Below are positions 1-6,999 of a stretch of DNA of 12,647 nucleotides, piece after piece. The notes beneath the pieces are model-generated. The model saw only the letters and a list, made by a program, of their open reading frames with translations. It did not search any database and was not told the DNA's origin. The stretch covers positions 31,206-43,852 of the forward strand of contig DJGX01000051.1 of assembly GCA_002432865.1 (NCBI GenBank), read 5' to 3'. The first letter of the stretch is position 1. Each line of letters opens with the position of its first letter. Source of the DNA: Cloacimonetes bacterium UBA5835. GTDB lineage: Bacteria; Cloacimonadota; Cloacimonadia; Cloacimonadales; Cloacimonadaceae. Made by a program: the position numbers and the translations under genes.

Positions 1-128
1 CCTCGTTTCTAAAACTAAATCTGCGTAATCTGCGTAATCTGCGTGAACATATCCTTAAATCCTTAAATCCTTGTTTCTAAAACTAAATCTGCGTGATCTG
101 CGTAATCTGCGTGAACCAATCCTAAAAT
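1..128. repeat. Two-copy intergenic repeat with an internal 9-bp period
   Basis: Two similar units, 1-68 and 69-128, start with CCTYGTTTCTAAAACTAA and carry three consecutive 9-mers of the form ATCTGCGTR (19-45 and 87-113). Each then runs into GAAC and a CCTWAAAT tail. A third unit starts at 129 (CCTTGTTTCGAAAA) but diverges after about 14 bases. No ORF or RNA gene is visible. The rest of the leader to 219 has only a weak promoter candidate (TGGACA at 165-170, TAAAAT at 186-191, 15-bp spacing). The tract starts at the window edge, so it may extend further left. Its function is unknown. Confidence 0.75.
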
Positions 129-219
129 CCTTGTTTCGAAAATTCACTTTTGGTTACAATTTTCTGGACAGGAACAGCCCCTTAATAAAATGAGCAATAG
201 AAATTATAAGGGAATTTAA

Positions 220-1602
220 ATGTCCAAGATATATAAAAAGCAGAAGGATAGCCGTCTTCGAACCAGTTTTAGGACCTCTATCACAGAAGGTATTTTTGCT
301 CAGATTTATGGTAATCTTTCAGTGATAGGTTCTTCTTTTATTGTAAAATTGATGGTTATTTTAAATGCTTCGCCAATGCATTACAGTTTACTAAGTGCAA
401 TTGGTCAGGTTTCTGCAATTTGGCAACCTTTGGGAGTGGCTATTACTCATAAATTGAGAGAGCGTAAAAATGCCTGTATATTCATTACTGCCCTAGGGCG
501 TTTTTTAACCTTTTTTTTAGGGCTATCATTATTATTTCATAGTCAGTTACAGGGTATTTGGTTTGTACTGATATTGCTTTTTTTCAGTGCTGGACTACAA
601 TCTCTGGGATCCAATATTTGGATTGCTTGGATCAGTGATCTAATTCCTCTATCTATTCGCGGGCGTTTCTTTTCCAAACGGAATCAGGTCTTAATTGGTG
701 TAGGGCTTATAGTTAGCTACATTGTTAGTTTTCATATAGATTTATTTGAAGCGGCAAAAGGTGCTTTTAAAGCTAGCTACATACATTTATTAAAAGCAGA
801 GCATTTTTTTATTCCGCAAAATCAACCCTGGTTTTTAGCTGGTGTTTTTGCTTTCGCTTCTATTATTGGTTTAATTGGGTTAATCTTTCTAAAGCGTCAA
901 CCTGAAAACCTGATAACTTCGGTTCCGGAACTAAGTTTACGGGAACGTTATCTTTCACCTTTTAGGGATAAAAATTTTCGGTTATTACTCATTTTTGGGA
1001 TATGGTGGATGCTGGCAACGGGAGTAGGAAGTCCTTTTTGGGGACCCTATATGATGAAAAAGCTATCTATGAGCTTATTTGAAATTCAGCTATATAACAC
1101 TATTAGTGTATGTTCTTCCCTTTTATCATATCAATTTTGGGGACGCTTTATCGACAATAACGGCAACAAAACAGCTATGAAAATTTGCGTTGCTTTAGGT
1201 GGATTAAATCCAATGCTTTGGCTATTTACCAGTCCTGGCAACTATACAATTTTATGGTTTGAAGCACTTATTTCAGGTTGTATGTGGGCTGGAACAGGAA
1301 TAATCACTACCAATTTTGTTTTATCGGTTGCAGCCAAGGGTAGCGAACAAGTTTATTCTGGAGTTTACGGAGCAATAACAGGTTTAGCAATGATGGTTTC
1401 TACCCTTGCCTGTGGTATATTTTTTCCATCGGCTTTAACTTTTGGCAAACGCGTTTTTGAACCTGAACAGGTGATTTTTGGGGTAGGGGGAATATTACGT
1501 TGGCTAAGTTTTATTCCTCTTTTTTTTGTAGTGGAAAAGCAAAATGTACCTTTACATAAAGCGTTAATATCGCTTTTTAAATCACCTTTTGAGAAGCGCT
1601 GA
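220..1602 (+). CDS. MFS-family membrane transporter
   Basis: A 460-residue polytopic inner-membrane protein, probably a major facilitator superfamily transporter of unknown substrate. It has roughly 11-12 hydrophobic segments, starting at about residues 24-48 and ending at about 420-440, which is normal for a 12-TM carrier. The loop between the second and third segments is basic (H77-K-L-R-E-R-K-N). The equivalent loop in the second half reads W307-G-R-F-I-D-N-N-G-N-K, which resembles MFS motif A (G-x-x-x-D-x-x-G-x-K). Residues 139-149 (S-D-L-I-P-L-S-I-R-G-R) match the DLxPxxxRGR signature seen in a subset of bacterial MFS proteins. The start is supported by AAGGGA at 208-213, 6 nt upstream. 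It is a single-gene + strand unit, convergent with the next gene and 7 nt from it. No terminator is obvious between them. The family call is fairly sure; the substrate cannot be inferred. Confidence 0.8.
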   Translation: MSKIYKKQKDSRLRTSFRTSITEGIFAQIYGNLSVIGSSFIVKLMVILNASPMHYSLLSAIGQVSAIWQPLGVAITHKLRERKNACIFITALGRFLTFFLGLSLLFHSQLQGIWFVLILLFFSAGLQSLGSNIWIAWISDLIPLSIRGRFFSKRNQVLIGVGLIVSYIVSFHIDLFEAAKGAFKASYIHLLKAEHFFIPQNQPWFLAGVFAFASIIGLIGLIFLKRQPENLITSVPELSLRERYLSPFRDKNFRLLLIFGIWWMLATGVGSPFWGPYMMKKLSMSLFEIQLYNTISVCSSLLSYQFWGRFIDNNGNKTAMKICVALGGLNPMLWLFTSPGNYTILWFEALISGCMWAGTGIITTNFVLSVAAKGSEQVYSGVYGAITGLAMMVSTLACGIFFPSALTFGKRVFEPEQVIFGVGGILRWLSFIPLFFVVEKQNVPLHKALISLFKSPFEKR

Positions 1603-1609
1603 ATTTTAA

Positions 1610-2253
1610 TTATTCTTCCTCCAGCGGTTTATTGGCTACCTCTTCAAAAGTAGCATCAACAATCGGTTCCACAATTGCTTCGCCTTTAATTTCATGATAG
1701 AAAATTGCCCTAGCTGTTTCAATGTAACTTGCTATCCACAAAAAACCAATTCCGCAAGATAATATTCCCAGTAAAATCCAACCGATAAAAGAAAGATCCA
1801 GCAAAAAGAGCTCCGTTTTATGGCCTTTCATCAATTCTTTACTAGCTGTAATTGCTTCATTGGCAGTTAAATTAGGATTATCAGCCAGAATGAAAAAAGT
1901 CATTGAATAGGCATACGAAGCAATGATTCCAGGGATTATCAACAATAAACTCCATAAAAAAATATAAACTATGATTAAAACACCGGCAATAAAACTACGG
2001 GTAAAATCCTTAAAGCCCTCAAACATCAATTCTATTGTAATCTCTTCACCTCTAACCAGTTTCAGAAAAACAATAGCTAATCCCAAAAAAAAGGTCCTGT
2101 AACAAGAATAGAAATAACAGAACCAAGATAAGGTACACAAGAAACTCCAAAATTAATCAGGGCTAAAATAAGAATAATCAATGCACAGGGATTATTCCAT
2201 TTCCCTCGTAAAAATTCACGCGCATTACTACGAATTTCAGTATAGGTTAACAT
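1610..2253 (-). CDS. DUF975-family integral membrane protein, frame broken at a homopolymer
   Basis: Read from an ATG at 2253-2251 with GAGGT 5 nt upstream, the protein starts MLTYTEIRSNAREFLRGKW, a DUF975-like N-terminus with a conserved R-x-x-A-R and G-x-W. That frame ends in TGG-GAT-TAG just after eight T's (minus strand; 2085-2092). The rest of the family signature continues in the neighbouring frame: G-I-I-A-S-Y-A-Y-S-M, then N-E-A-I-x-A-S-K-E-L-M-K-G, then Y-I-E-T-A-R-A-I-F-Y. One extra T would give a continuous protein of 214 residues with about four to five membrane segments and an acidic C-terminal tail. An ATG at 2140 opens a 176-codon frame but begins with out-of-frame sequence (M-C-T-L-S-W-F), so I reject it as the start. 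DUF975 proteins have no established function. Either a homopolymer length error, a real null mutation or frameshifting could explain the break. Confidence 0.8.
2085..2092 (-). other. Slippery T8 run at the DUF975 frame junction
   Basis: Eight A's on the + strand (T8 in the mRNA sense) lie exactly where the two halves of the DUF975 gene change frame. Zero-frame codons are CCT-TTT-TTT-TGG, so T-TTT-TTT forms an X-XXY-YYZ heptamer in the correct phase. A -1 slip there joins P-F-F to L-G-L and restores the family sequence. No convincing downstream stimulatory hairpin was found. A length error or true indel is at least as likely as recoding. Confidence 0.6.
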
Positions 2254-2470
2254 AATTACCTCACTTGATTTCTTTTTTTTATTATTTTTGGGAAGGCAAC
2301 TTAAGTCAAGTAAATTTTTTTAGCCACCGAAATCACCGAAAACACTGAAAACACAAAAAGCATAACTTTGAACTTTGAACTCCCACACTTTGACCTACTC
2401 TTTTTCAGTTTTTTCTTGCCAAAAAAACAAAGTGGGGAAATAAGGAAAAAAAATAGTAAGGGAGGTAATA
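2254..2470. other. Divergent intergenic region with a 9-bp period tract
   Basis: This is the upstream region of both the leftward DUF975 gene and the rightward Band 7 gene. It contains T/A-rich stretches (2267-2288), four consecutive 9-mers at 2325-2360 (CACCGAAAT, CACCGAAAA, CACTGAAAA, CACAAAAAG) and a short repeat of AACTTTG around 2364-2380. A weak -35-like TTGCCA precedes the Band 7 gene, but no good -10 follows it. An 88-codon frame across 2368-2634 overlaps the Band 7 start and is not a credible gene. Confidence 0.55.
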
Positions 2471-3415
2471 ATGGCTTACCTATATGTGGTACTCATTTTT
2501 GCAATCTTAGTTCTTACTTTCATTTCTCGTGGACTGATAATTGTGCGTCAGGCGAGTGTCGTAATTGTAGAACGCTTAGGAAAATATTATCGGACTTTGG
2601 ATTCCGGGATTCACATTATCATTCCTATTTTTGATAAAACCCGTCCAATTCATTGGCGTTATAACAAAATTGACTATCGCGGAAATGTTGTTGTTGTAAA
2701 TAAAATAGAGGATAGAATTGACCTAAGGGAGAATGTTTATGATTTTCCCCGGCAAAATGTTATCACCAGTGATAATGTTTCCATCAATATTAATGCTTTG
2801 CTTTATTTTCAAATAACCGATCCTTATAAGGCTGTTTATGAAATAGGCAATTTACCTGAAGCGATTGAAAAACTTACTCAGACCTCACTGCGTAATGTTA
2901 TCGGAGAATTAACCTTGCAAGATACTTTAACTTCGCGCGATGCTATTAATGCTAAATTGCGTGATATTTTAGATGAAGCTACCGATAAATGGGGCGTAAA
3001 AGTAAACCGGGTGGAAATGCAAGAAATTTTACCTCCAGAAGAAATTAGAACGGCTATGGAAAAAGAAATGCGCGCCGAACGCGATAAACGCGCCAAAATA
3101 TTACAAGCAGATGGGGAACGAGAATATCAAATTCGAGTTGCAGACGGAGAAAAACAAGCTCGCATAGCGCGTGCAGAGGGTGAATCACAAGCAAAAAAAC
3201 TGGTTGCCGAAGGTGAAAGACAAGCAATTATATCCATAGCTGAAGCTGTAAAAAATACAGGAACCGATCCAGCTCAGTTTCAGATTGCTCTTAGATATAT
3301 TGAAGCATTCAGAGAGATTGTCAAACAAGGAGATAAAACAGTCGTTTTACCCTATGAATCATCAGCCCTGTTAGGCAGCGTGAAAACCCTGGGTGAGATT
3401 TTTCAAAAGGTATAA
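2471..3415 (+). CDS. SPFH/Band 7 (stomatin-like, QmcA/slipin-type) membrane protein
   Basis: A 314-residue stomatin/prohibitin-family protein. Such proteins anchor in the membrane by one N-terminal helix and build large cage-like oligomers that organise membrane microdomains or regulate proteases. The N-terminal hydrophobic segment is about residues 3-26. The Band 7 domain follows, with V33-E-R-L-G-K-Y, G46-I-H-I-I-I-P-I-F-D, V90-Y-D-F-P-R-Q-N-V-I-T-S-D-N-V and L185-P-P-E-E-I-R. The helical arm shows A-[DE]-G-E at residues 213, 224, 235 and 246, an exact 11-residue period typical of a right-handed (hendecad) coiled coil. The start has GGAGGT about 5 nt upstream. Stomatin genes are often paired with an nfeD gene, but none is next to this one. 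The gene stands alone on the + strand, and the next gene converges on it after about 560 bp. Confidence 0.92.
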   Translation: MAYLYVVLIFAILVLTFISRGLIIVRQASVVIVERLGKYYRTLDSGIHIIIPIFDKTRPIHWRYNKIDYRGNVVVVNKIEDRIDLRENVYDFPRQNVITSDNVSININALLYFQITDPYKAVYEIGNLPEAIEKLTQTSLRNVIGELTLQDTLTSRDAINAKLRDILDEATDKWGVKVNRVEMQEILPPEEIRTAMEKEMRAERDKRAKILQADGEREYQIRVADGEKQARIARAEGESQAKKLVAEGERQAIISIAEAVKNTGTDPAQFQIALRYIEAFREIVKQGDKTVVLPYESSALLGSVKTLGEIFQKV

Positions 3416-3479
3416 ATAACTATTTTCTAATTACAAGTTATTAAGTCTTACCCTAGGTAACAGAAAATTTACGCTTTAT

Positions 3480-3720
3480 CGTAACCGTGAAGCGGATCTT
3501 GGTTACGCCAATATTTTTCCGAAGGCTATAAGGAAGATATAGTAAATTCTAATCCTAATATTGCAATAGCCATATAACGATATTGCTTCTTTAATGTTAG
3601 GAGTATTTCTATATCTTCCTTAGGGATCTATGGTAGAGCTGTGGTGCAGCCTCTTGGGGATTTTCCCCAGAAGCAGGACGGTAGTTCTACTTCAGGTAAC
3701 TAAGGAAGGAGTATTTTTGT
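3480..3720 (+). ncRNA. Candidate structured RNA with mutually exclusive helices
   Basis: Seen directly: helix A is CGTAACC/GGTTACG (3480-3486 with 3501-3507). Helix B is a perfect 13-bp pairing, AAGGAAGATATAG at 3530-3542 with 3609-3621. Inside helix B are TCCTAA/TTAGGA (3553-3558 with 3597-3602) and GCAATA/TATTGC (3563-3568 with 3581-3586). An alternative helix, CTTCCTTAG/CTAAGGAAG (3615-3623 with 3700-3708), uses the 3' strand of helix B. It encloses GTAGA/TCTAC (3633-3637 with 3686-3690), a small hairpin GCTG-TGGTG-CAGC (3638-3650) and TGGGG-ATTTT-CCCCA (3655-3669). T-rich sequence follows at about 3712-3722, which suggests + strand transcription. I do not recognise it as tmRNA, RNase P, SRP, 6S or a known riboswitch. 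No + strand gene follows, so it would be a stand-alone or 3'-UTR RNA, or a decayed mobile element. Strand and ends are inferred. Confidence 0.4.
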
Positions 3721-3935
3721 TTTGAAGTTATTGTAACATACAATTCGGTGTTAGTATTTGTCGTCCCGATGGGGCTATTTTATACAGGGAAGGAATATTT
3801 ATTTTTTATCTTATTGTACTCCGATGCTGGTAATATGTGTATAGATAATGTATTATAGTGGTAATTAGTTCTCTGCCCTACAAAAGATATCTACAGAGAA
3901 TGGGTTATCAAGGTGCAAATGGCTTTTCTTAAGTT

Positions 3936-3964
3936 GGAGGGTTGACCAGAAAAGTCAACCCTCC
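3936..3964. terminator. Strong hairpin between convergent genes
   Basis: A perfect 11-bp stem, GGAGGGTTGAC/GTCAACCCTCC, encloses a 7-nt CAGAAAA loop. It ends 8 nt before the stop codon of the leftward secreted-protein gene and could end transcription from either side. The T-tract is poor on both strands (TTTATA on +), so it may act as an mRNA-stabilising 3' hairpin or a weak bidirectional terminator. Confidence 0.6.
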
Positions 3965-3972
3965 TTTATAGA

Positions 3973-6744
3973 TCAATATTTACAGATTCGCTTACTTTGT
4001 ACAACCTTACCATCAACAGTTAAGCGGACAAGATAAATTCCGGCAGAAACACTTTTACCTTTAGCGTCACAGCCATTCCAGTTGTATTCGGCAATTTCGT
4101 TTTTAGCCGAATTTCCCTTTAGAGTAGCAATTTTTTGTCCTTTCAGGTTATAAATCTCGATTTTATGAGTATTCTGATTGGGAACCTTCACTTGAAGTTT
4201 CAAATTGGTATGAACAGGGTTCGGATAGGCATAGAACATAACAGGTTCTATGGCAGGAACAGAAGGATCTTCGATGGCAAGAGGCACGGATGCATCAGCT
4301 CGGTAAAGCTGATAATAATCCGGCTCTCCGTTCTCTCCTTCCGCAAATAGCATAAAGGTTACTTCCAGAGCGTTTTGGTGACGGGGTTGCAAGCATATTT
4401 TGCTTTTAGGATGAATTTGGGTTTGCGGATCCAGGAAATTCAATTGCCAAGTATCTATGGTAGTAAAAGTCCCATCGCTATTTAATCTCCGAAGATTGAT
4501 CGTCCGATTTGCTCCCAAAGTGGCAAGGATAATAGTTCCATTTCCCAAAACGGCTACATCGTTCATTCCGGAAAAAACTGGCAAGGAAAAAGAATCGGTT
4601 AAAGTATGATTAACATCGCTAAAGACCTTGATTATCAGTTCCCTGCTGCCGTTTACCTCTTTTTCTTGATGAACTAACAGAGCATTATCCGCCAATATGT
4701 GCAAACCACAAATATCGCCCTGGTTTTGGGTAAGCGAAGTTAGGTCTTCAAGCATTGGTATTTCCCCTATCCTGCTGGCAAGAACATCGTTGGAAGCAAA
4801 ATATGCCTTATCCGCTTTGCGGGTAAAACATTTGCTGTTAATGGGTCTATATTGAGGCACCCAATCTATGTCTGTAAGATCATTGTTAACAAAATCTTCA
4901 AGGGAAATACCCAATTTCCAGGGATAAAAAATCGGGTTCGGAGCTTCAATTCCCCAACTGAAACGATTATCTGCATGATAATCTCTTATATAACCAACCC
5001 CACTTCCTGCTGCTCCCGGGAAATTTTGCGTGCTCAAGAGAATTCCAGTAGCCGGATCATTATAGTGAACAGAAGAAATTCCACCGCAATAATCATTTTC
5101 CGGATTCCAGATACCACTGTTGGAAGGATATTCTGAATCACTCAAAGATCGATGCATAAAACCGCGGCATATTTGATTTACAGAACCCCAAAGCTGGATT
5201 TTCCCTCTTTCCAGATAAGGTTGAGCTTCAGGCCAGAGTGGATTATACCAAGGTAAATCCAAATTTGCCGACCACGGATTTACCGAGGTTTGAGGATAAT
5301 GATAGCGATGTAGATCAACCCAAGTATAAAGAGAATCATTAATTACTAAATCAGGCATTGAGGGATGAGGATGTTGATATTCAAAGCTGAAAATTCCATC
5401 CTTTCTATAAGGATGCTCAGGATCTTCTCGCAAAGCATAAATATCGGTGTAATAATTGCCTGGATTATCATCGCTAAAACAATTGGGATGTATTCGCTCA
5501 CCACTAACAGGATCCACATAGCCATATTTAAGTAGAACACTTTTTTCGGAAACAAGCTTAACGGAATCGTTGGGATTATTTTCAGGTGATTCACCTGGAA
5601 CAGTTCCGCTTAATAAAATCTCACCAATAATCATAATTGTATCGGCGGCACACCAAACTTGGTGACCACTAAAAGTCCCTTTTATCCAAAGCTTGGAATT
5701 TACAAAGAAACCCCGATTACTGCAAGAACCTTGACCATAGGGAATCCAGATTGTATCGGATACAGCAAATGTATTGGTAAATAAAGGCGGATTTTCAATT
5801 CCTACGGGATAATTAGTCCAAACATCGGTGGTTACAGTATGTGATGGCATAATCTGGCCAATATAGGATGTATAAGTTGCACCATTTACATCTACTAAAA
5901 GAATACGATTGGGATCATAATTTGTAGGACCAAGGGGAAGATAATTGCTCCTGGTAAAAATGAAATCGGAAAATTCCAAAGGAGGAGCATTTTCTATTAA
6001 CCCACCTTGAAATACAGCGTCTATGGGATATGTGGAAGGAGTACTATTAACACTACCTGAAATAATTACTGGCTCGTGGAAAGTAGGCCATCCATTATTT
6101 TGTCCTCCACCTAATTGTTTGATTTTAATATCTGAATTACTACGCACTACACCTGTAATATCTTCATATCCATAAAAATATGTATCTGTCTGATTTGGAC
6201 TTAGTGTATTTTTGAAATATAGATGCACTGGCTTAAACCGATCCGGTTCATCCGGCATTAAATATCGTTCCTGATCCCATTGAGGATAAGGGACTTTTAG
6301 GGAAAACTGTCGTAATTGTCCATTGTACTTTTCTAAATAAGGACTGCTTTCAAAGGAATTCCAATTCTGAGAAATATTCCAAGAAGCACCAGAATTGATA
6401 CTTTGGGCATATTTGCAGAGATGCTCTTCCCGAGTATTCCAACTTACGATTATTTCTTCCGGACTGTAATATAAAGTCGGTTCTGTGGGATGAAACAAAG
6501 AACTATCTACAACACTGCTTTGCCAAATCTGGCCTCCATCATAACTAATTTGAAAAAGAATATGATAATACAAATTGTTATTTTCAGACCGCTTTGCAGA
6601 AACATAAGCTAAAGTATCACCTTTAGCATAACAACCAAGCTTGCCGGCAAAAAAACTATCACCCATTTCATTTACCGGACCCAGCTCCGCGAAAACAAAA
6701 GCAACGCTAAGCGCCATCAAAAAGAACAAGCAACGCCGTTTCAT
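3973..6744 (-). CDS. Large secreted protein with Asp-box motif and FlgD-like/T9SS-type C-terminal domain
   Basis: I place the start at 6744 rather than at an in-frame ATG at 6762, because AGGAGGAT lies just upstream of the ATG at 6744 and the protein then opens with a signal peptide (MKRRCLFFLMALSVAFVFA, cleavage near A19). That gives 923 residues. S67-Y-D-G-G-Q-I-W matches the sialidase-type Asp-box (S-x-D-x-G-x-x-W), and a weaker S-x-N-S-G-x-S-W follows. The N-terminal part may therefore be a beta-propeller or BNR-like fold. The middle is Trp/Tyr/Pro-rich and unrecognised. The last ~86 residues (from Y-A-Y-P-N-P) contain I-Y-N-L-K-G-Q-K, W-N-G-C-D-A-K-G and A-G-I-Y-L-V-R, the FlgD-like / T9SS type A sorting pattern with a basic end. 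I infer export across the outer membrane and surface attachment. A poor promoter candidate lies upstream (TTGGAA, 17 bp, TATTAA on the minus strand, 6774-6802). Substrate or ligand is unknown. Confidence 0.82.
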   Translation of the reverse strand: MKRRCLFFLMALSVAFVFAELGPVNEMGDSFFAGKLGCYAKGDTLAYVSAKRSENNNLYYHILFQISYDGGQIWQSSVVDSSLFHPTEPTLYYSPEEIIVSWNTREEHLCKYAQSINSGASWNISQNWNSFESSPYLEKYNGQLRQFSLKVPYPQWDQERYLMPDEPDRFKPVHLYFKNTLSPNQTDTYFYGYEDITGVVRSNSDIKIKQLGGGQNNGWPTFHEPVIISGSVNSTPSTYPIDAVFQGGLIENAPPLEFSDFIFTRSNYLPLGPTNYDPNRILLVDVNGATYTSYIGQIMPSHTVTTDVWTNYPVGIENPPLFTNTFAVSDTIWIPYGQGSCSNRGFFVNSKLWIKGTFSGHQVWCAADTIMIIGEILLSGTVPGESPENNPNDSVKLVSEKSVLLKYGYVDPVSGERIHPNCFSDDNPGNYYTDIYALREDPEHPYRKDGIFSFEYQHPHPSMPDLVINDSLYTWVDLHRYHYPQTSVNPWSANLDLPWYNPLWPEAQPYLERGKIQLWGSVNQICRGFMHRSLSDSEYPSNSGIWNPENDYCGGISSVHYNDPATGILLSTQNFPGAAGSGVGYIRDYHADNRFSWGIEAPNPIFYPWKLGISLEDFVNNDLTDIDWVPQYRPINSKCFTRKADKAYFASNDVLASRIGEIPMLEDLTSLTQNQGDICGLHILADNALLVHQEKEVNGSRELIIKVFSDVNHTLTDSFSLPVFSGMNDVAVLGNGTIILATLGANRTINLRRLNSDGTFTTIDTWQLNFLDPQTQIHPKSKICLQPRHQNALEVTFMLFAEGENGEPDYYQLYRADASVPLAIEDPSVPAIEPVMFYAYPNPVHTNLKLQVKVPNQNTHKIEIYNLKGQKIATLKGNSAKNEIAEYNWNGCDAKGKSVSAGIYLVRLTVDGKVVQSKRICKY

Positions 6745-6877
6745 CGTATCCTCCTGATACAAAAAATATTTACTTAATATATTTAAGCACTATTCGTTCC
6801 AAAATTAGTATATATTTATTTGTCAATTAGTTAACTTGGATTACTATTGCTCATCTTGAAGCTTTATTGAGTTTTGG

Positions 6878-6973
6878 GTAGCCGGCGGACGCCGTTCCGC
6901 CGAAAAAAGGGTAGCCGGAGCTCGCTGAAGCTCCGCTTTTTTTTCTTGCGGCGGAACGGCGTCCGCCGGCTAC
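6878..6973. repeat. REP/REPIN-like inverted repeat element
   Basis: Two perfect 25-nt inverted arms (6878-6902 and 6949-6973) begin with GTAG when read inwards from each side. Each arm is itself a hairpin, CGGCGGA-CGCCGT-TCCGCCG, just after GTAGC. Between them is a third unit, again GTAG-led (6911), with hairpin CGGAGCT-CGCTGA-AGCTCCG. A GTAG tetranucleotide before a GC-rich hairpin, present in inverted pairs, is the hallmark of bacterial REP sequences mobilised by RAYT (TnpA_REP) transposases. It fills most of the 255-bp gap between eno and the secreted-protein gene. No transposase is in the window. It lies downstream of eno and may also end its transcript. Confidence 0.65.
6916..6944 (+). 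terminator. Intrinsic-terminator-like hairpin nested in the REP element
   Basis: A 7-bp stem CGGAGCT/AGCTCCG with a CGCTGA loop is followed by C and eight T's on the + strand. On the - strand the same hairpin is followed, after GGCTACCC, by six T's, so it could also serve the leftward eno transcript. No + strand gene lies just upstream, so the - strand use is the more likely biological one. Confidence 0.5.
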
Positions 6974-6999
6974 ACATTTTATTTGTGTTGTATTTATCT

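Larger units (their letters stand above)
3416..3972. other. 557-bp region without a protein gene, rich in inverted repeats
   Basis: This region lies between two convergent genes and has no plausible ORF. It contains a small hairpin TTACC-CTA-GGTAA (3448-3460) and the candidate structured RNA at 3480-3720. Two similar purine-rich blocks followed by T-rich sequence lie at about 3700-3735 and 3785-3815. There is also a GTCCCGATGGGGC motif (about 3761-3774), a TTCTCTG/CAGAGAA pair (about 3869-3900), and the terminator-like hairpin at 3936-3964. Its function is unknown. Confidence 0.6.

Noticed and set aside
2084..2140. Start of the DUF975 protein at 2140
   Set aside because: The first 15 or so residues are out-of-frame sequence. 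The family N-terminus and a good ribosome site are found upstream at 2253.
2368..2634. 88-codon + strand ORF before and into the Band 7 gene
   Set aside because: It overlaps the well-supported Band 7 start in another frame, has low-complexity content and has no ribosome binding site.
3640..3670. Known ncRNA identity (SRP RNA, tmRNA, RNase P, 6S) for the structured region
   Set aside because: None of the signature motifs of these RNAs that I know is present.
4135..5594. Small ORFs antisense to or overlapping the large secreted-protein gene
   Set aside because: They lie wholly inside a convincing long reading frame, lack ribosome sites and show no protein character.
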